From positions 3,622,082-3,686,081 of the forward strand of contig BCIA01000004.1 in assembly GCA_001599815.1 (NCBI GenBank): a DNA stretch of 64,000 nucleotides, written 5' to 3'. Shown here one piece after another: positions 22,210 to 34,157 of this stretch (positions are counted from its first letter, which is position 1; every line of letters starts with the position of its first letter). A model generated the notes under the pieces. That model searched no databases. It was given only the letters and a program-made list of their open reading frames with translations, and was not told where the DNA came from. This DNA comes from Furcasterigmium furcatum (lineage: Eukaryota; Ascomycota; Sordariomycetes; Glomerellales; Plectosphaerellaceae). The position numbers were made by a program, and so were the translations under genes.

Positions 22210-22807
22210 TTTGACCGGATCAAGTTCAGGGGACGAGGAGGGATGAAAAAGAGACACCAAGGAAATATATATGCGTCCGCCGGTTTAATTGAAGCTTTGA
22301 ATGGAACTGCTCGTAGAAAGATACCACAATGCTTGGGGGGTTCTCAACGACATGTCTGAGGGCGTGAGACCCGATTGTTCACGTCCACGTACTCCAGACT
22401 ATTCCAGGAGGCATCTCAACGTCTCCAAACCTGGAAGCCACACCCAAAGGATTGAGGTAAGTTGAGAAGGAGAATTGGCGCTGTGCAGCCTCCCAATCTG
22501 TACTACCGAGGAAGCAGTAATCCTGACCCAAGACCGGCAGTCGTTAAGTAGGCCGGCCGTCTCAGCTGTCGACGAGACTCTGATCTTGCCGAACTCGTAA
22601 ATCACATTGCCTGTTTCGCCATGACTTCTTGTTGCTGGTCTTCGGGGAACTACCTCCCAGGCGTTGCAGGCCGTGGCTGACCAGAACATGCAATGGCGTT
22701 GGGGCATATTCCATGCTGCCTTCTTTGGACCAGCCGTTCACATCGAGGCGACCAATAGCGCAAGTCAAGGGGGAATCATTAGAACTGCACTTGCTCCTGC
22801 CGAGCGA
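22210..22807. other. Intergenic region
   Basis: Upstream of the ankyrin-type pseudogene and 3' of SSF1. I see only short, unsupported ORFs. Confidence 0.45.
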
Positions 22808-24210
22808 TCAGCCGTTGGCAATCTCCAGCTCCTCGTCTTCCCACTCGCCCTTTTCCTCGGCCTCCTCGTTGAGCTGCATTTCGCCGTCCGCGCCCAGTCC
22901 CTCGCTGTCATACTCGTAGTCGTCGTAGTCGCTCATCTCAACATCCTCATCTTCGCCCTCGCCCTCGCCTTCGCCCTTCTTGTCACCGCCCTTCGCCGCC
23001 TTCTTGGCGTCCAGGTTGGCCTTCTGTTCCCTCTTCCGCGCGTCCTTCTCCTCCCTCCTCTTCTCCCACCGCTGGTCGAGCTCCTTCTCCTCCTTTTGGC
23101 TCTTATGGATGTACTCGTGCCACATGGGCTTGCCCGAGCAGAGACCCTCCTCGACCTTGGTCAGGCGAAGCTTCATCCTGGGGCCGAGCTCGACCATCTT
23201 GACCGCGCGGCGCTCCACGCCCTCGTCTTCGTCCTCGTCGGCATCCTGGGCGGCGGCCTTGGCCTTGCTCGATGCCAGCCGCTTGGCGGTCTGCTCCACC
23301 ACCTCGATCTCGGCATCGGTGTCTGCTTCGCTCCCGCTCGTGCCGTCCGTCACGTAGCCGGTACCGTCGTTGCCAATCATGAAGTCCGCAATATCTTCCA
23401 GCTTCCCCAGATTGGGCATGCCGCCCTTGGTGCTCTTCTTGGTCGCCAGCAGCTTCTCCGCCGCGTTGAGCCTCTTCAGCTGCTTGGAGATGCCCGTCAC
23501 CCGCGTCGTGATGGCGTAGTGTCTGAAGTTGATGATGAAGGAGCCGTCGTTCTCTGGCGACAGCTCGCGGTTGAGGAGGAGGACGCGGCGGATGGACTTG
23601 AGGGATGTTCGTTGCGGGTTGATCGCGGGGAAGAGGGACTGGAAGACAGTGGTGGCAAGGGATTCGAGATGTTTCGGCACTGCAGACTTTGCATCGGAAC
23701 CGGGCGCGGAGAAGTTGTTCATGACCAGCTGGGGAGGGTTAGCATAGGGCACACACGCTTGCAGGGGCGACAACATACCAATGGCGGCGTGACCGCATCG
23801 TTGCCCAGGCCTAGTGGCCGTCTCTGTGCCCTCTGAACGTCCTTGCAGAGCGAGTACTTCTCGACTCTGAAATTCAGAGTCGGACCGCGAGGCGTTGTTG
23901 CGATTCGAAGGTTGGTGTTGCCGCTCTCGGATCGGGAAAACAGCATGAGATGTGTGACGCCCAGAGGACCGGCCATCACGACGTAGTCCTTGAGCTTGTT
24001 GCCTCTCCTCTCCTTGAGCCGGCTGGCGGTGCCGGGCTCCATGACCTTGCGGACGTCGGCCGCGAGCTGGCTGACACTGGAACCGACCTCTCCAGCGCCG
24101 ATGCGGATGACCATGCTCTTGGGGTTGCGCATGTCGGCGTGACCGACCGCCGCGGTCTCGGGGTTCTTGGAGCCCACATGGGTCCTCTTCTTGACTCTTC
24201 GCTTCGCCAT
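22808..24210 (-). CDS. SSF1: Brix-domain ribosome biogenesis factor, Ssf1/Peter Pan type
   Basis: Minus-strand exons 24210-23779 and 23728-22808 (one 50 bp intron, GTATGT...CCCCAG) encode about 450 residues, close to the 453 of yeast Ssf1. The basic N-terminus ('MAKRRVKKRTHVG') leads into a Brix domain with 'NKLKDYVVMAGPLGVTHLML', 'GPTLNFRVEKYSLCKDV' and 'SIRRVLLLNRE'. A lysine/glutamate-rich helical region ('KEEKELDQRWEKRREEKDAR') and an acidic tail follow. Ssf1/PPAN acts in the nucleolus in assembly of 66S pre-60S particles (27S pre-rRNA processing). It lies head to head with RRP3 across 281 bp, so the two ribosome-assembly genes probably share control. Confidence 0.94.
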
Positions 24211-24491
24211 GGTGGTGGTGCAATTGCTGGAAGTCGAGACAATCGCTGGTTTCTGCGGCTGTCTTCGGTGAACGCTACAGACGGCGGCGGCGCAGGAGCT
24301 TGGAAAATAGAAATTTCTCCAGGACCCTGCCGATAAGGATGCGGGGACCCACCGATAAGGACCACTCCACTAAAATTTCCATCACCCCAAAATCAATGTC
24401 GAGCTCGTCGCTCTGCCATGTGCACGAGGAGAACGCACGCCATTTTCGCCCTCTTGACAACCAGTGCCTCTGCCTCGTTCTCCAAGCAGCC
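24211..24491. promoter_or_regulatory. Shared divergent promoter of SSF1 and RRP3
   Basis: Only 281 bp separate the two start codons. Within it are two exact copies of CCGATAAGGA (24330-24339 and 24352-24361), a GAAATTTC palindrome (24310-24317) and an AAAATTTCC run (24372-24380), reminiscent of the A/T-rich RRPE element of yeast ribosome-biogenesis promoters. Function is inferred. Confidence 0.5.
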
Positions 24492-26071
24492 ATGGCCGAC
24501 GTATCGAACAAGCGGCGCAAGCTGAGCGCCGTCGCTGGCGCCTCGACGACTTCAGAGCCCGAAGCCTCAGTAGTCTCGGCCACACTGTCGCCGGACGCAC
24601 CCACAGCGGCGCCCGATGTGTCTACGGATGCTACGAAGACCTTCAGAGATCTGGTATGTCGGCAAAATCCGTGCTAAGGGCTGCTGAAACAATCACTGAC
24701 CATCTTGCAGGGCATTGTCGACTCCCTCGTCGAGGCTACCGAAGCGCTGGGCTACAAGCACCCCACGCCGATCCAAGAACAGAGCATACCGATTGCCCTG
24801 AGCGGGCGGGATATCGTAGGACTTGCCGCCACTGGTTCGGGAAAGACGGCTGCGTTCGCGCTGCCCATTCTTCAGAGACTGCTGGAGAAGCCCTCTGGGT
24901 TGTACGCCGTTGTTCTCGCACCGACGAGAGAGCTGGCGGCCCAGATTGCTACGGCCATTGAGTAGGTTGAGGTATCACGAACTTGGAAGGATGCGTGTGT
25001 TAACAATTGCCAGGGCTCTTGGTTCCATCGCCGCTGTGAGAGTCGCTCTCGTCGTCGGCGGTCTGGATATGACCGCCCAGGCCATCGCCCTCGCGAAGCG
25101 GCCTCATGTCGTGGTCGCCACACCGGTAAGCATGGACTACGTGCTAAAGAAGTGGTCTTTGCTAACATGTCACCCAGGGTCGTCTTCTTGATCATCTTCA
25201 AAAGACAAAAGGCTTCCACCTCCGAACCCTGCGATATCTCGTCATGGACGAGGCCGATCGACTGCTCGACATGAGTTTCGGCCCCGAAATCGACAAGATC
25301 CTCAAGTTCATCCCTCGCGAACGCCGCACCTTCCTCTTCTCGGCTACCATGAGCTCCAAGGTCGAAAGCCTGCAACGAGCGAGTTTGAAGGACCCGGTGC
25401 GCGTTTCCGTGCAGTCTCACAACCATGAAGTTGTGTCAACCCTTCTTCAGAACTACATCTTCATCCCGCACAACATGAAGGAGACGTATCTGACCTTCAT
25501 CTGCAACGAGTTCAACGGAAAGTCAACCATCATCTTCGCCAGGACGGTGCATGACACGCAGCGTGTCGGCATCATGCTACGTACGCTCGGGTTCTCCGCC
25601 ATCCCGCTTCACGGACAGCTCAGTCAGACGGCGCGTCTCGGCGCTCTGAACAAGTTCCGCGGCGGGACTCGCAACATCCTCGTCGCGACGGACGTTGCCG
25701 CGCGTGGTCTCGACATTCCCAACGTCGACCTGGTCATCAACTACGATCTTCCCGGCGACAGCAAGACGTACATCCATCGCGTCGGTCGTACCGCCCGTGC
25801 TGGCAAGTCCGGTCGTGCTCTCAGCCTCGTCACCCAGTACGACCTGGAGATCTACCTGCGTATCGAGGCAGCCCTGGGTAAGAAGCTCGAGATCTACCCG
25901 ACGGAGAAGGAGGAGGTCAGCGTGTTTCAGCCCCGTGTGGAGGAGGCGTCGAGGCACGCGAAGATCGAGATGAAGCAGATCATGGAGAATCAGAAGAACA
26001 AGAGGGGGCCTGGTGGTAAGCCTGTCGGCGGCAAGCGGCGTCACGATGACAGGGACGCAGAGGAGGGTTAA
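24492..26071 (+). CDS. RRP3: DEAD-box ATP-dependent RNA helicase Rrp3/DDX47
   Basis: Four exons (24492-24653, 24711-24961, 25014-25125, 25178-26071) give about 472 residues. All DEAD-box motifs are present in order: Q-motif region ('[10 protein letters not shown]'), motif I 'ATGSGKT', Ia 'PTRELAAQ', Ib 'TPGRL' (formed across intron 3), II 'DEAD', III 'SAT', IV '[12 protein letters not shown]', V '[10 protein letters not shown]' and VI 'HRVGRTAR'. The surrounding sequence ('[20 protein letters not shown]') and the Lys/Arg-rich C-terminus fit the Rrp3 branch, which is needed for 18S rRNA maturation in the nucleolus. The second intron has a GTAGGT donor straight after 'ATAIE' and removes an in-frame TAG. 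The start follows the SSF1-shared promoter. Confidence 0.94.
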
Positions 26072-28165
26072 CCGATAGTATGAGGGTTGTCAACGTGATG
26101 TTTAATGGAAATGAATCTCCTGTTTCTTCGGATTACCCAAGGCTGAAGCTTGTGGCTGGGAGAGGGCATCACAACTGGTGGCGGTGTCCCGTACAGCCTT
26201 CCGATGTCCTCTGCATCGCAGAGTAGCGTACGTGTTCCAGCAGAACTACTGTCAGAGTCTATTTCCCCTTTTCTCCCTCGCCGGCAACCTCCGCACATGG
26301 AGAGGGGGTCAACCACCTGCGGGGAATCGGCCTGGACTCGCGATGACAGCCCAGCCAGACCGCCACTGTTAAACTTTGCTGAAGATTCCATGTGCATGCT
26401 GCGTGTCGAAACTCAGAGGCTGAGACGGAGGTCCATGGAGGTCGTCCCAACCACCCCTTGCTGGCCGAGCCGCGAACTTGATCTTCCTTCAAGGATTGAC
26501 TCACGCGGCGACGACATATTGCCTGGGGAGACCAATAAGACAAGCGGGAAAGTCACCCTTTCTCGAGATGACTCCCGACGTAGAGTCATCCATGACTCCC
26601 TCGAAAATAAAGGTGCCAACTGAAGACTTTGGGGTCTGGATGCCGGCCTGACAGTCTCGAGCAGCAAACAAAGTTTCGACGAAGTGCCCTTCTTGGCAGG
26701 GCAACATGGCTTCCCGGTGGCTTGCCCCATGTCCCGGCTGCCCATCAAGCTCCCGGCCTCACAGACCACGAACGTGCGCTGCACGGGCGCCTGCCTGTCA
26801 CCCTGCGCCCCTCAGACGTCATCACCAGCGTTTGAGAGGGGCATCGGCAGCCTCCGAGGGAGCATCAAGCCGAATAGAAGCGAAAGGCCTGGTGCAGATC
26901 AGTCCGTCCGTGCTGAGGGTGAGGGTGAAATCGTCCTGGAGATCTCCAACAAAAAGTTTCAAATCGAGATGCTCGGAGTTTGAGGCCGAGCTGCCCAATC
27001 CGGAAAAAGATGACGGGTGATGCGGCAGTCGGTCATCTCCAACACGACAGAACCGCCGTAGTGGAGGTCCGTCTCTGTCGGGCTGCTGCAGCCCACTGTC
27101 ACAGGGAGAGGGTTGGGGGGAAATTGGTGAGGGGTCCTGCAGAAGCCTTCTGTCGCCCCTAAGAAAAAAAAAGTTGTCGGCGCCGGACTCCAAACGGGCA
27201 GGGAAACTCAATGACCACGTCTCCAAGCCAAGGCCAATCAGGGCGACTGGCTGCGTCAATCGTGCATGCCACCTGCCAATGAGGCTCAAGTCCCGGGTCG
27301 CAAAAGTCGGTGACGCTGCCGCCTGAGTGGCTCCTTCGATGCACTGGCGGTGACACTAGCACCGATGCAGTCTAACAGTCAGGGGGTCCACCCCAGACAA
27401 GCCTGGCAACCTGGGACGTGAGCAAAGTGAGGTGTGAACCTTGGGACGTGTGGAAGGAGCGGCCGGCACGGACCACGTTGGAGCACCCCCACCGGGGCCA
27501 GAAATTTTAGGAAGGGACCAAAAGTCGGTTTCGAGATCCCCTCCTCCTTCTCTTCTCTTCTTCCCTTCCAACAACCATACCCAAACCCAACAGACAACGA
27601 AGTCGCACGCATACACACAGAGCCAGTCGCAGTATCATCACAACAAACTCCGTCGAAAATCATGTCGTTCGTCGCTGAGCTGTAAACGCCCACTACGGGA
27701 GGTGTCCCTTGACGGGGGGCATCTCCTGTAGTCCAGCAGCCCAACGAGACATTCAATCCTCCGTTTTCGACGAAGTTTTAGCCAGGCTTTCACTGTTTGG
27801 AGTCGTCATCAAGACGGGTCCGACTACTCGACGAGAGTCTTGCCATTGACTACACCAAAGTTATTGCGAAGTGCCCTCTACACTCTGGGCAGACCACGAC
27901 TTCAACTACATCCCTCCTCCCTCCTGTACCCCTACCATCATCTCTACCCACGAGGACATACACCTTGTTTCATCGATACCACTGCCGACCAGACGAAGAA
28001 CAACAGCTTGCTGCGGTTCGTGTCAGTCAATATTCCTCTGTTCGAACGCTTCAATCGACTCAGGATCACCTGTTGCGGCTCTTGGCCCGACCCCTCACCG
28101 CCTCTTACACGGCGGATTTACACAATCCAATTACCCCTGATCCCAACACCACCCCTGCATAGAAC
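26072..28165. other. Long intergenic region/leader
   Basis: About 2.1 kb without a supportable gene. Its right half has the look of a promoter and leader: a CT-rich tract at 27540-27575, then a seven-codon upstream ORF 'MSFVAEL' (27662-27685), then CA/CT-rich sequence up to the ATG at 28166. Confidence 0.45.
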
Positions 28166-29958
28166 ATGCCACGCAACGCACGACCAAAGTCTTCGGCGTC
28201 TCGGAAAGTCACCAAGCGCCGGGACTCTGACACTTCGACCTCATCATCTTCTCTCGACCTCTCCGACGACGGCGGCTACTCCGCTGTCGAGGACATCACC
28301 GACTCGGACGATGACGATGAGGAAGACGTAGATGCGGTCGAGGAGGAACACATCATCACTCGCGTAGTGTCGAACAATCGACCTAACGGTTCCCCTCGGC
28401 CGGACCAAACTGAAGTCGCACAGGAGCAGGAGCAGGAGCAGGACGCAGACTCCGAAGACACCGACGATGACGATCTGGAGGCTGAGACAGCCGATGCCGA
28501 CATTGACGACGACGGCAGCTGGGACGGCATCGTCTCCGAGGTTGATGAGAACGTCAGCTCGGACAACCATGCCACGCCTCACCGCGCCGCACATGAACGC
28601 CACGTCCGCTTTGCCAACGTGCCGTCGAGTGACTCGGATTCGACGGACACTGACGATGACCACGCGGATTTCTTCCCCGATCTCTTCGTGGACCAGAACA
28701 CGCTGGATCCGGCATTCCGTCGTGAGCTCGAGCTGGACGATGATGATGCCAGCTCGACCGCCTCTGGAACTTTCTGGGACTTCCATGGCGTTTATGAATA
28801 CAACGCTAGTGATGACGCTGAAGTCGAGGCCATCATCCAGGAGCTGGAGAACGACAACACCCCTGTCGTCGGTCTCAGCCCCTTTCCCCTCCAAGATGCC
28901 GCCGAAGTCGTCCCAGGTACCAACCTTGAGACCGTCGAAGAAGAGGTGCAAGAACTCGACGGCTATGAGAGTGAGTAGACGTGATGCCCTTGCTAAACTT
29001 GAACATACCATGCTAACCCCGGCCAGCGGATGGTGATACCACAGAGGATGACGAGGAGATCCCAGCACCGCCCGTCCGCCGTAAGACGCGGCGGCCGTCA
29101 ACCGTGCAGCACTCGGACGACTCGGATACCGAGACCGTCACCAGGTCGCGTGGTCAGCCTCGCTTGGGACGCTTCAACCTCGACAGGGCTGATAGGAAGC
29201 CTATCGCGGTGGTGAACCCGATCACGAGGAAGATGATGATCTTCACGCCCCATCGTCGCCGCCATCTGGATCTCTCGCCTGAGCAGTTCAATCTTCCGCA
29301 GTACAATCTCCAGTCATCGCCCATGGTTGGTAGCTCTGCTCACATCATGATGAGCGCCATGTACTCGACGTCTACGGACTTCGGCGACTTCTTGAACACA
29401 CAGACTATGGGTCCCGCCGAGGCCTTCTTCCCGTTCCCCTCGGAGGCCGACGAGAGCTCAGACTTGCCGGATGGCGATGAGGACGACCCCGAGAGGAGCC
29501 TTGACATGGACGACTTCTTGACGTTCGATGCCGGCTCCGCTGGCGACCCCGATGATATCGACGACTGGTGCCGCAGCGATGCCGTCCACTCGACGCCTGC
29601 TCGCCCAACGACCGCTTCGAGCGACGTCGACATGCTGTCGCACATCAATGCGAGCAACGTCGGCGCTTTCCGCCGGGACCAGATCAACCAACGCCTCATT
29701 CTGAGCGAGAAGGCGACACAAGACTCTCTTGCCTTCAGCAGTCCCTACAACTACACTGCGCTCAGGGGCATCAAGTCGGATCGCTTCGAGACCGCGGCTG
29801 TGCCTCTGACCCCGATGAGGAGGCAAAAGAAGAGTGTGCAAGACTTCACCCGCAGCCCTCTCGAGTCGGCTTCCCAGAAGCGCAAGGCCTCCAGCGATCA
29901 CGCCAGTGTTCATAAGAGACATCGGAGCATCTCCGACGTCAACCAGCTACAGATTTAG
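28166..29958 (+). CDS. Acidic, low-complexity nuclear-type protein of unknown function
   Basis: Two exons, 28166-28970 and 29027-29958, encode about 578 residues. The N-terminal half is Ser/Asp/Glu-rich with basic start 'MPRNARPKSSASRKVTKRR' (likely nuclear), a Glu-Gln repeat, and blocks such as 'RHVRFANVPSSDSDSTD', 'FFPDLFVDQNTLDPAFRREL' and 'SGTFWDFHGVYEY'. The C-terminal half has 'ITRKMMIFTPHRRR', 'MGPAEAFFPF', and ends with basic 'KRKASSDHASVHKRHR'. The blocks look like conserved islands in disordered protein. It faintly recalls the Ifh1/CRF1 group of ribosomal-protein gene co-regulators, but I would not assign that without a profile search. It is preceded by a long leader with a short upstream ORF, so translational control is possible. 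Confidence 0.8.
28421..28444 (+). repeat. Short CAGGAG hexanucleotide repeat
   Basis: Four tandem CAGGAG units (the last ending CAGGAC) lie inside the coding sequence and encode alternating Gln-Glu. Such repeats are prone to length changes. Confidence 0.8.
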
Positions 29959-30721
29959 GCAGGCGGCGCACCAAAAACGCCCGAGGATGGCGTGGCCCCA
30001 CGAGTTCTTCCCTGAAAAGGCGAACAGGGGGCCATCCCTGACCTCGACATAATAAAAGTTACGGCAGTTCATTTACTGTGTTATTGTTACGATTTTCTGC
30101 TTGTTCGTTCTCCGCGTGATTCGGGCTGGCGTTGGTGGTTGTTTCCGGCCCCTGGATCCTGAGGACGGATCGTGGGTGGCTGGACATGTGGTTTTGGCGC
30201 GGATTCCGGGACTTCGTTGAACTTGGCACACGCGCCCTTCGCACCGTTACACGTGATGTTTCCTAGGCATTAATTGCAGAAAAGAAGATGTTCTTACTTG
30301 ACAAATTCAGGCAGTGAATGTGGCGTGAGTGACAGGACGTTCCAAATCATGTGTTTGGCGAGGAGAGACTAGCCCGCGATTGGATAGCGGGGTGTGCCGA
30401 GCAGCTGATGTCACTGGGCCGGCAGGTCGGTAAGCTTACCAGACCCCGGTAGCTGCCCGAGCTCAAACAGTAACCGCGGATTCAGCTGTTGCTCTCGACC
30501 TACATACTTCAGACTTTCCCACAACAGCACCACCCCGATCAGTCTTCTCTCATTATCCGTTTCCCTCATCGTTACGACTGTTTTGCTCCCCGTCTGACAT
30601 GGTCCTCTAACCTACAGCATCGGGGCGCCACGACTTGGATCTCTTCAGCGTCCACGCCCACCCTCAAACCTTCCGAAAGTGTCCACGCGACACGACGACA
30701 ATCACTCCACCATCGTCAATC
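29959..30721. other. Intergenic region
   Basis: The 3' flank of the acidic protein gene and the CT/CA-rich leader of the RING-CH gene. Nothing else is recognised. Confidence 0.5.
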
Positions 30722-32184
30722 ATGGTGCCCGAGTCCTTCACCCCCGGCCGCTGCTTCGTCTGCCTGACGGATGAAGAGCCCTCCGACGGCGACGAATGGG
30801 TCAAGCCCTGTCCATGCACCCTCGAGGGCCATCAGGCCTGCATGCTGCAGTTCATCGACGAGCTTGACCGCGAGCGCAAACCGTACGAATGCCCCGTCTG
30901 CAAGTCCGAGATTCGGGTGTACTCGCCCGTCGGCACCCTCGTTCGCCTCCATGAGGGCCTCTACAAGAGCTTTTCCCGCGTGTCACCCATCATCCTCGGA
31001 GCTGGGTTCCTGGGCGGCACCGTTGTCGGCCTGTCGGCTTATGGCGTGGTTGCCTTCAGGGCGGTGGCGGGCTGGGAAGCGCTGAAGCGTTTCCTGCAAC
31101 CGGGAAACCCCAGATCGGTGGTGCACGTCCTGTCGCTGTCGGTTGTCGCCCCAGCCATGGTCATCGGCCAGTCGCTTCCGGATATGGGCAGGATACTGAT
31201 CAACCCGGTGGCCTTTGCCGTAAGTTTGCCTGGTGCTCTGACGACTTCGTGCGACGACGCTAACGTCTCGAGCAGTACGGCTTGTACAACCTGGCCCTCG
31301 ACAACCGCTTCTTCTCCTGGCCGCCGTCGCCGCAGGCCGCTTTCACCGCCCTGCCCTACATACATGCGGCCTACCGCCGGTTCTGGGACGAGTTCATGAG
31401 GCCACATGAGCTCCGGTTCGAGAGGAGGGCTCTGGGTCTCCCGGATCCGCAACCAAGGAGGGAACGAAACGGACAGCAAGACGCCAGGCCTCCCAGGGGA
31501 CCTGCTGCAGCGGGTATCATCGGCCTCCTGGACATTGCGATCAACCTGCTCGACATCCCGGACGTTGACATTGAGTTGGAGATTCAGCAGGAGGAGGTTG
31601 CGCAGGGCCTTCCTGGCCCGGCAAACCGGATCGAGATTGAAGTCGGAATGGGCGGTGATGCGGCCGGCAACGACGAGGCCCTGCTGGAAGAGTTGGTTCA
31701 ACGACATGGAGAGGCGGGGGGAGCACAAGCAGATCATGTTGCGGGAGAAGCCGACGAGCGCGAAGGAGAGCAGGACGCCGCACCAGCTCCGATTGTTCGT
31801 CCTGCCCAAGCCGCCGAACCAGCGCCTCAGCCGGCCGGCGGCAACGTGCAGTGGGACCTCACCTCCGCCCTCCTTAATCTGTCCGGCGCAGTTGCTGCCG
31901 ATCTCCTCCTCCCCGCGTTCGCCTCGGCAGCCGGCGAGCTCCTGCGAGTGGTTCTGCCGAAGAGGCTCACCGCCGCGACCCCCGTGGGATCCGACGGCAG
32001 ACCAGGCCTGCTCACGCAGATATGGGGACGCAGTCTCGTCGGCGGCGGCCTCTACATCCTCGTCAGGGACCTGCTGCGGTTCTACATCAAGTACCGCAAG
32101 GCCGGTGCGCGCCCGCGGCGGCGCGTCAAGAACGTCGAGAGAAAACGGGGCAAGAACGGCGGCAGCTCGTCGCCGAGGGCGTGA
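30722..32184 (+). CDS. RING-CH (MARCH-type) membrane protein, probable E3 ubiquitin ligase
   Basis: Exons 30722-31219 and 31276-32184 give about 468 residues. The N-terminus carries a C4HC3 RING-CH finger: Cys 11, 14, 30, 32, His 37, Cys 40, 57 and 60. After it come hydrophobic segments ('PIILGAGFLGGTVVGLSAYG', 'VVHVLSLSVVAPAMVIGQSL') and two further C-terminal hydrophobic stretches around 'DLTSALLNLSGAVAADLLLP' and 'SLVGGGLYILVRDLLRF', with a basic tail. The layout, finger first and then membrane helices, is that of membrane-bound E3 ligases of the MARCH/Ssm4-like class that ubiquitinate membrane proteins. An Ala/Pro/Glu-rich loop separates the helices. The ATG at 30722 puts the finger at the very N-terminus. 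Target proteins are unknown. Confidence 0.87.
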
Positions 32185-32881
32185 GGGCCGACTACTGGGT
32201 AATGCGAGGGTCTATTTGGCATTCAGAAAACAGGCTCATGGCATGGCGTTGGGGTTTTGGTTCTGGATGCACGGTGGAGGGGCCGGACGTCGCCTAGAGG
32301 ACGATGGCTTGGATGGGCTTCGGTGTCGAGGTTTTACTCTTCTCAGTTCCTTGCCCCTGGATGAATATCACGATCTCCTGATCTCTGCTGTTCTTGCTGT
32401 GATGTGGTGAGGCCAAGAGTCCAGCCCTGGGCGACTGAGATTCATACGGAGGGTTTCTGGTTGAACCTCAGGCGTTGGTACTTCAGGCGCAGGACTTTAC
32501 TCAGGCAGCCCCCTTCAAGAAGAGCATTACTTTGCACCTAGCAGTGAAGATTGCATAAATCTGTCCTTTCGAGAAATCTGTACTATTCACCCTGATGCCT
32601 GGCCGCGTGTCGTGTTGTTCGACAACCTGAGTCCAAGCAGCGGACGCGCTAAACCCGACTCGTCCCCCACATGCAGCAAAACTGCCCGCCAGTGGAAGGT
32701 TCCAGCCCAACCGAGTGGCCGGACCTCATTGACACCGACACCGACTCCAAACTTGAATTCAAGCCCACCTTTATTACTTCCTCTCCCGACTCGACGACTT
32801 GCGAACCCAACAACTCGTCCCAGGCCAACATCCTTCTTCTCCATCCTTACCCTCTCTCCTTCAGACTCAACACCATACAAG
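32185..32881. other. Intergenic region and SGT2 leader
   Basis: No gene seen. The right end (32770-32881) is CT/CA-rich, as in other leaders here, and runs into the split start codon exon of SGT2. Confidence 0.5.
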
Positions 32882-34157
32882 ATGGTAAGCCCCTCGTCTT
32901 TCCGAATCCCAACCTCCGAACGCAGAGATCACAAACCTCCGCTGCCCCTCACTGCCCCTCAATCCCAAAGATCGTGGCGACTGACATTGAGCTTCGAATA
33001 GGCCACCTCCAAGCAGCGCCTTGCGCTCGCCATCTGCGACTTCCTCTCCACATCCGTCACTGATGGCACCCTCCCAGCCGACGACAAGGACTCCATCGAT
33101 GTCGCCGTCCAGTGCATCTCCGACTCGTTCAAGGTCGACCCCTCCGACAAGAAGGCCCTGACCGACGCCGTCGGCACCCAGAACCTCCTCCAGATCTACG
33201 GCGTCTACGAAAAGCTGAAGAACGCCTCCGGCTCCGCCAACACCTCGACCACCGGCGGCTCCTCCTCCGCCGAGGCCCCCTCCACCGAGCCCACCGAGGA
33301 GCAGAAGAAGGAGGCCGAGTCCCTCAAGAGCCGCGGCAACGCCTCCATGGCCTCCAAGGACTACCCCTCCGCCGTCGACCTGTACACCCAGGCCCTCAAG
33401 CTGAACCCCGGCAACGCCGTCTACCTCTCCAACCGCGCCGCCGCCCACAGCGCCGCCCGCGACCACGAGGCCGCCCGCGCTGATGCCGAGGCAGCCACCA
33501 CCCTCGACCCCAAGTACACCAAGGCCTGGTCCCGCCTGGGCCTCGCGCGCTTCGCCCTCGGCGACCCCCGCGGCGCCATGGAGGCCTACCAGAAGGGCAT
33601 CGACGCCGAGGGCAACGGCGGCAGCGACGCCATGCGCAAGGGCTACGAGACCGCCAAGCGCCGCGTCGACGAGCTCGAGGCCGAGGGTGCCGAGAACGCC
33701 CGCAGCACCAGCCCCGGCGGTCTCGCCGGCGACGCTCCCGGCGGCATGCCCGACCTCGGCAGCCTGGCCAGCATGCTCGGCGGCGGCGGTGCGGGTGGCC
33801 CCGGCGGCGCCGGCGGCATGCCCGACTTCAGCCAGATCATGAGCAACCCCATGTTCGCAAGCATGGCCCAGAACCTCATGAGCAACCCTGACCTCATGAA
33901 CAACCTGATGAGCAACCCGAGGCTGAGGCAGATGGCCGACTCGTTCGGCAGCGGCGGCGGCATGCCCGACCTGGGCAGCCTGATGCAGGACCCCAACATT
34001 GCCGATATGTGAGTGGACCCCGCGCAGAGTTCCGAGGTTGAATCCTTACTGACTGGTTTCCAGGGCGAGGTCGATGATGGGCGACGGACAGGGAGGCGCC
34101 CCCGGCGCCCCTGGTGCTTCTGGTGCTGGCCGCGGCAGCAACCCCGGCGGACAGTAA
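32882..34157 (+). CDS. SGT2: Small glutamine-rich TPR co-chaperone (Sgt2/SGTA)
   Basis: Coding exons are 32882-32884, 33002-34008 and 34064-34157, about 367 residues. The first coding exon is the ATG alone, followed directly by GTAAGC and a 117 bp intron. The N-terminal dimerisation region ('SKQRLALAICDFLSTSV') is followed by a three-unit TPR domain ('EAESLKSRGNASMASKDYPS', 'AVYLSNRAAAHSAARDHEAA', 'KAWSRLGLARFALGDPRGAM'). A Gly/Met/Asn-rich C-terminal domain with 'NPMFASMAQNLMSNPDLM' repeats binds hydrophobic segments. Sgt2 is cytosolic and hands tail-anchored proteins to the GET pathway while binding Hsp70/Hsp90/Hsp104 through its TPRs. Codon use is strongly C-ending, consistent with high expression. 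Confidence 0.93.

Noticed and set aside
22664..23836. 390-aa ORF on the plus strand
   Set aside because: Antisense of SSF1; a low-complexity Leu/Val-rich reading of the acidic tail codons.
32867..33466. 199-aa Gly/Val-rich ORF on the minus strand
   Set aside because: Antisense to SGT2 with composition driven by its codon bias.
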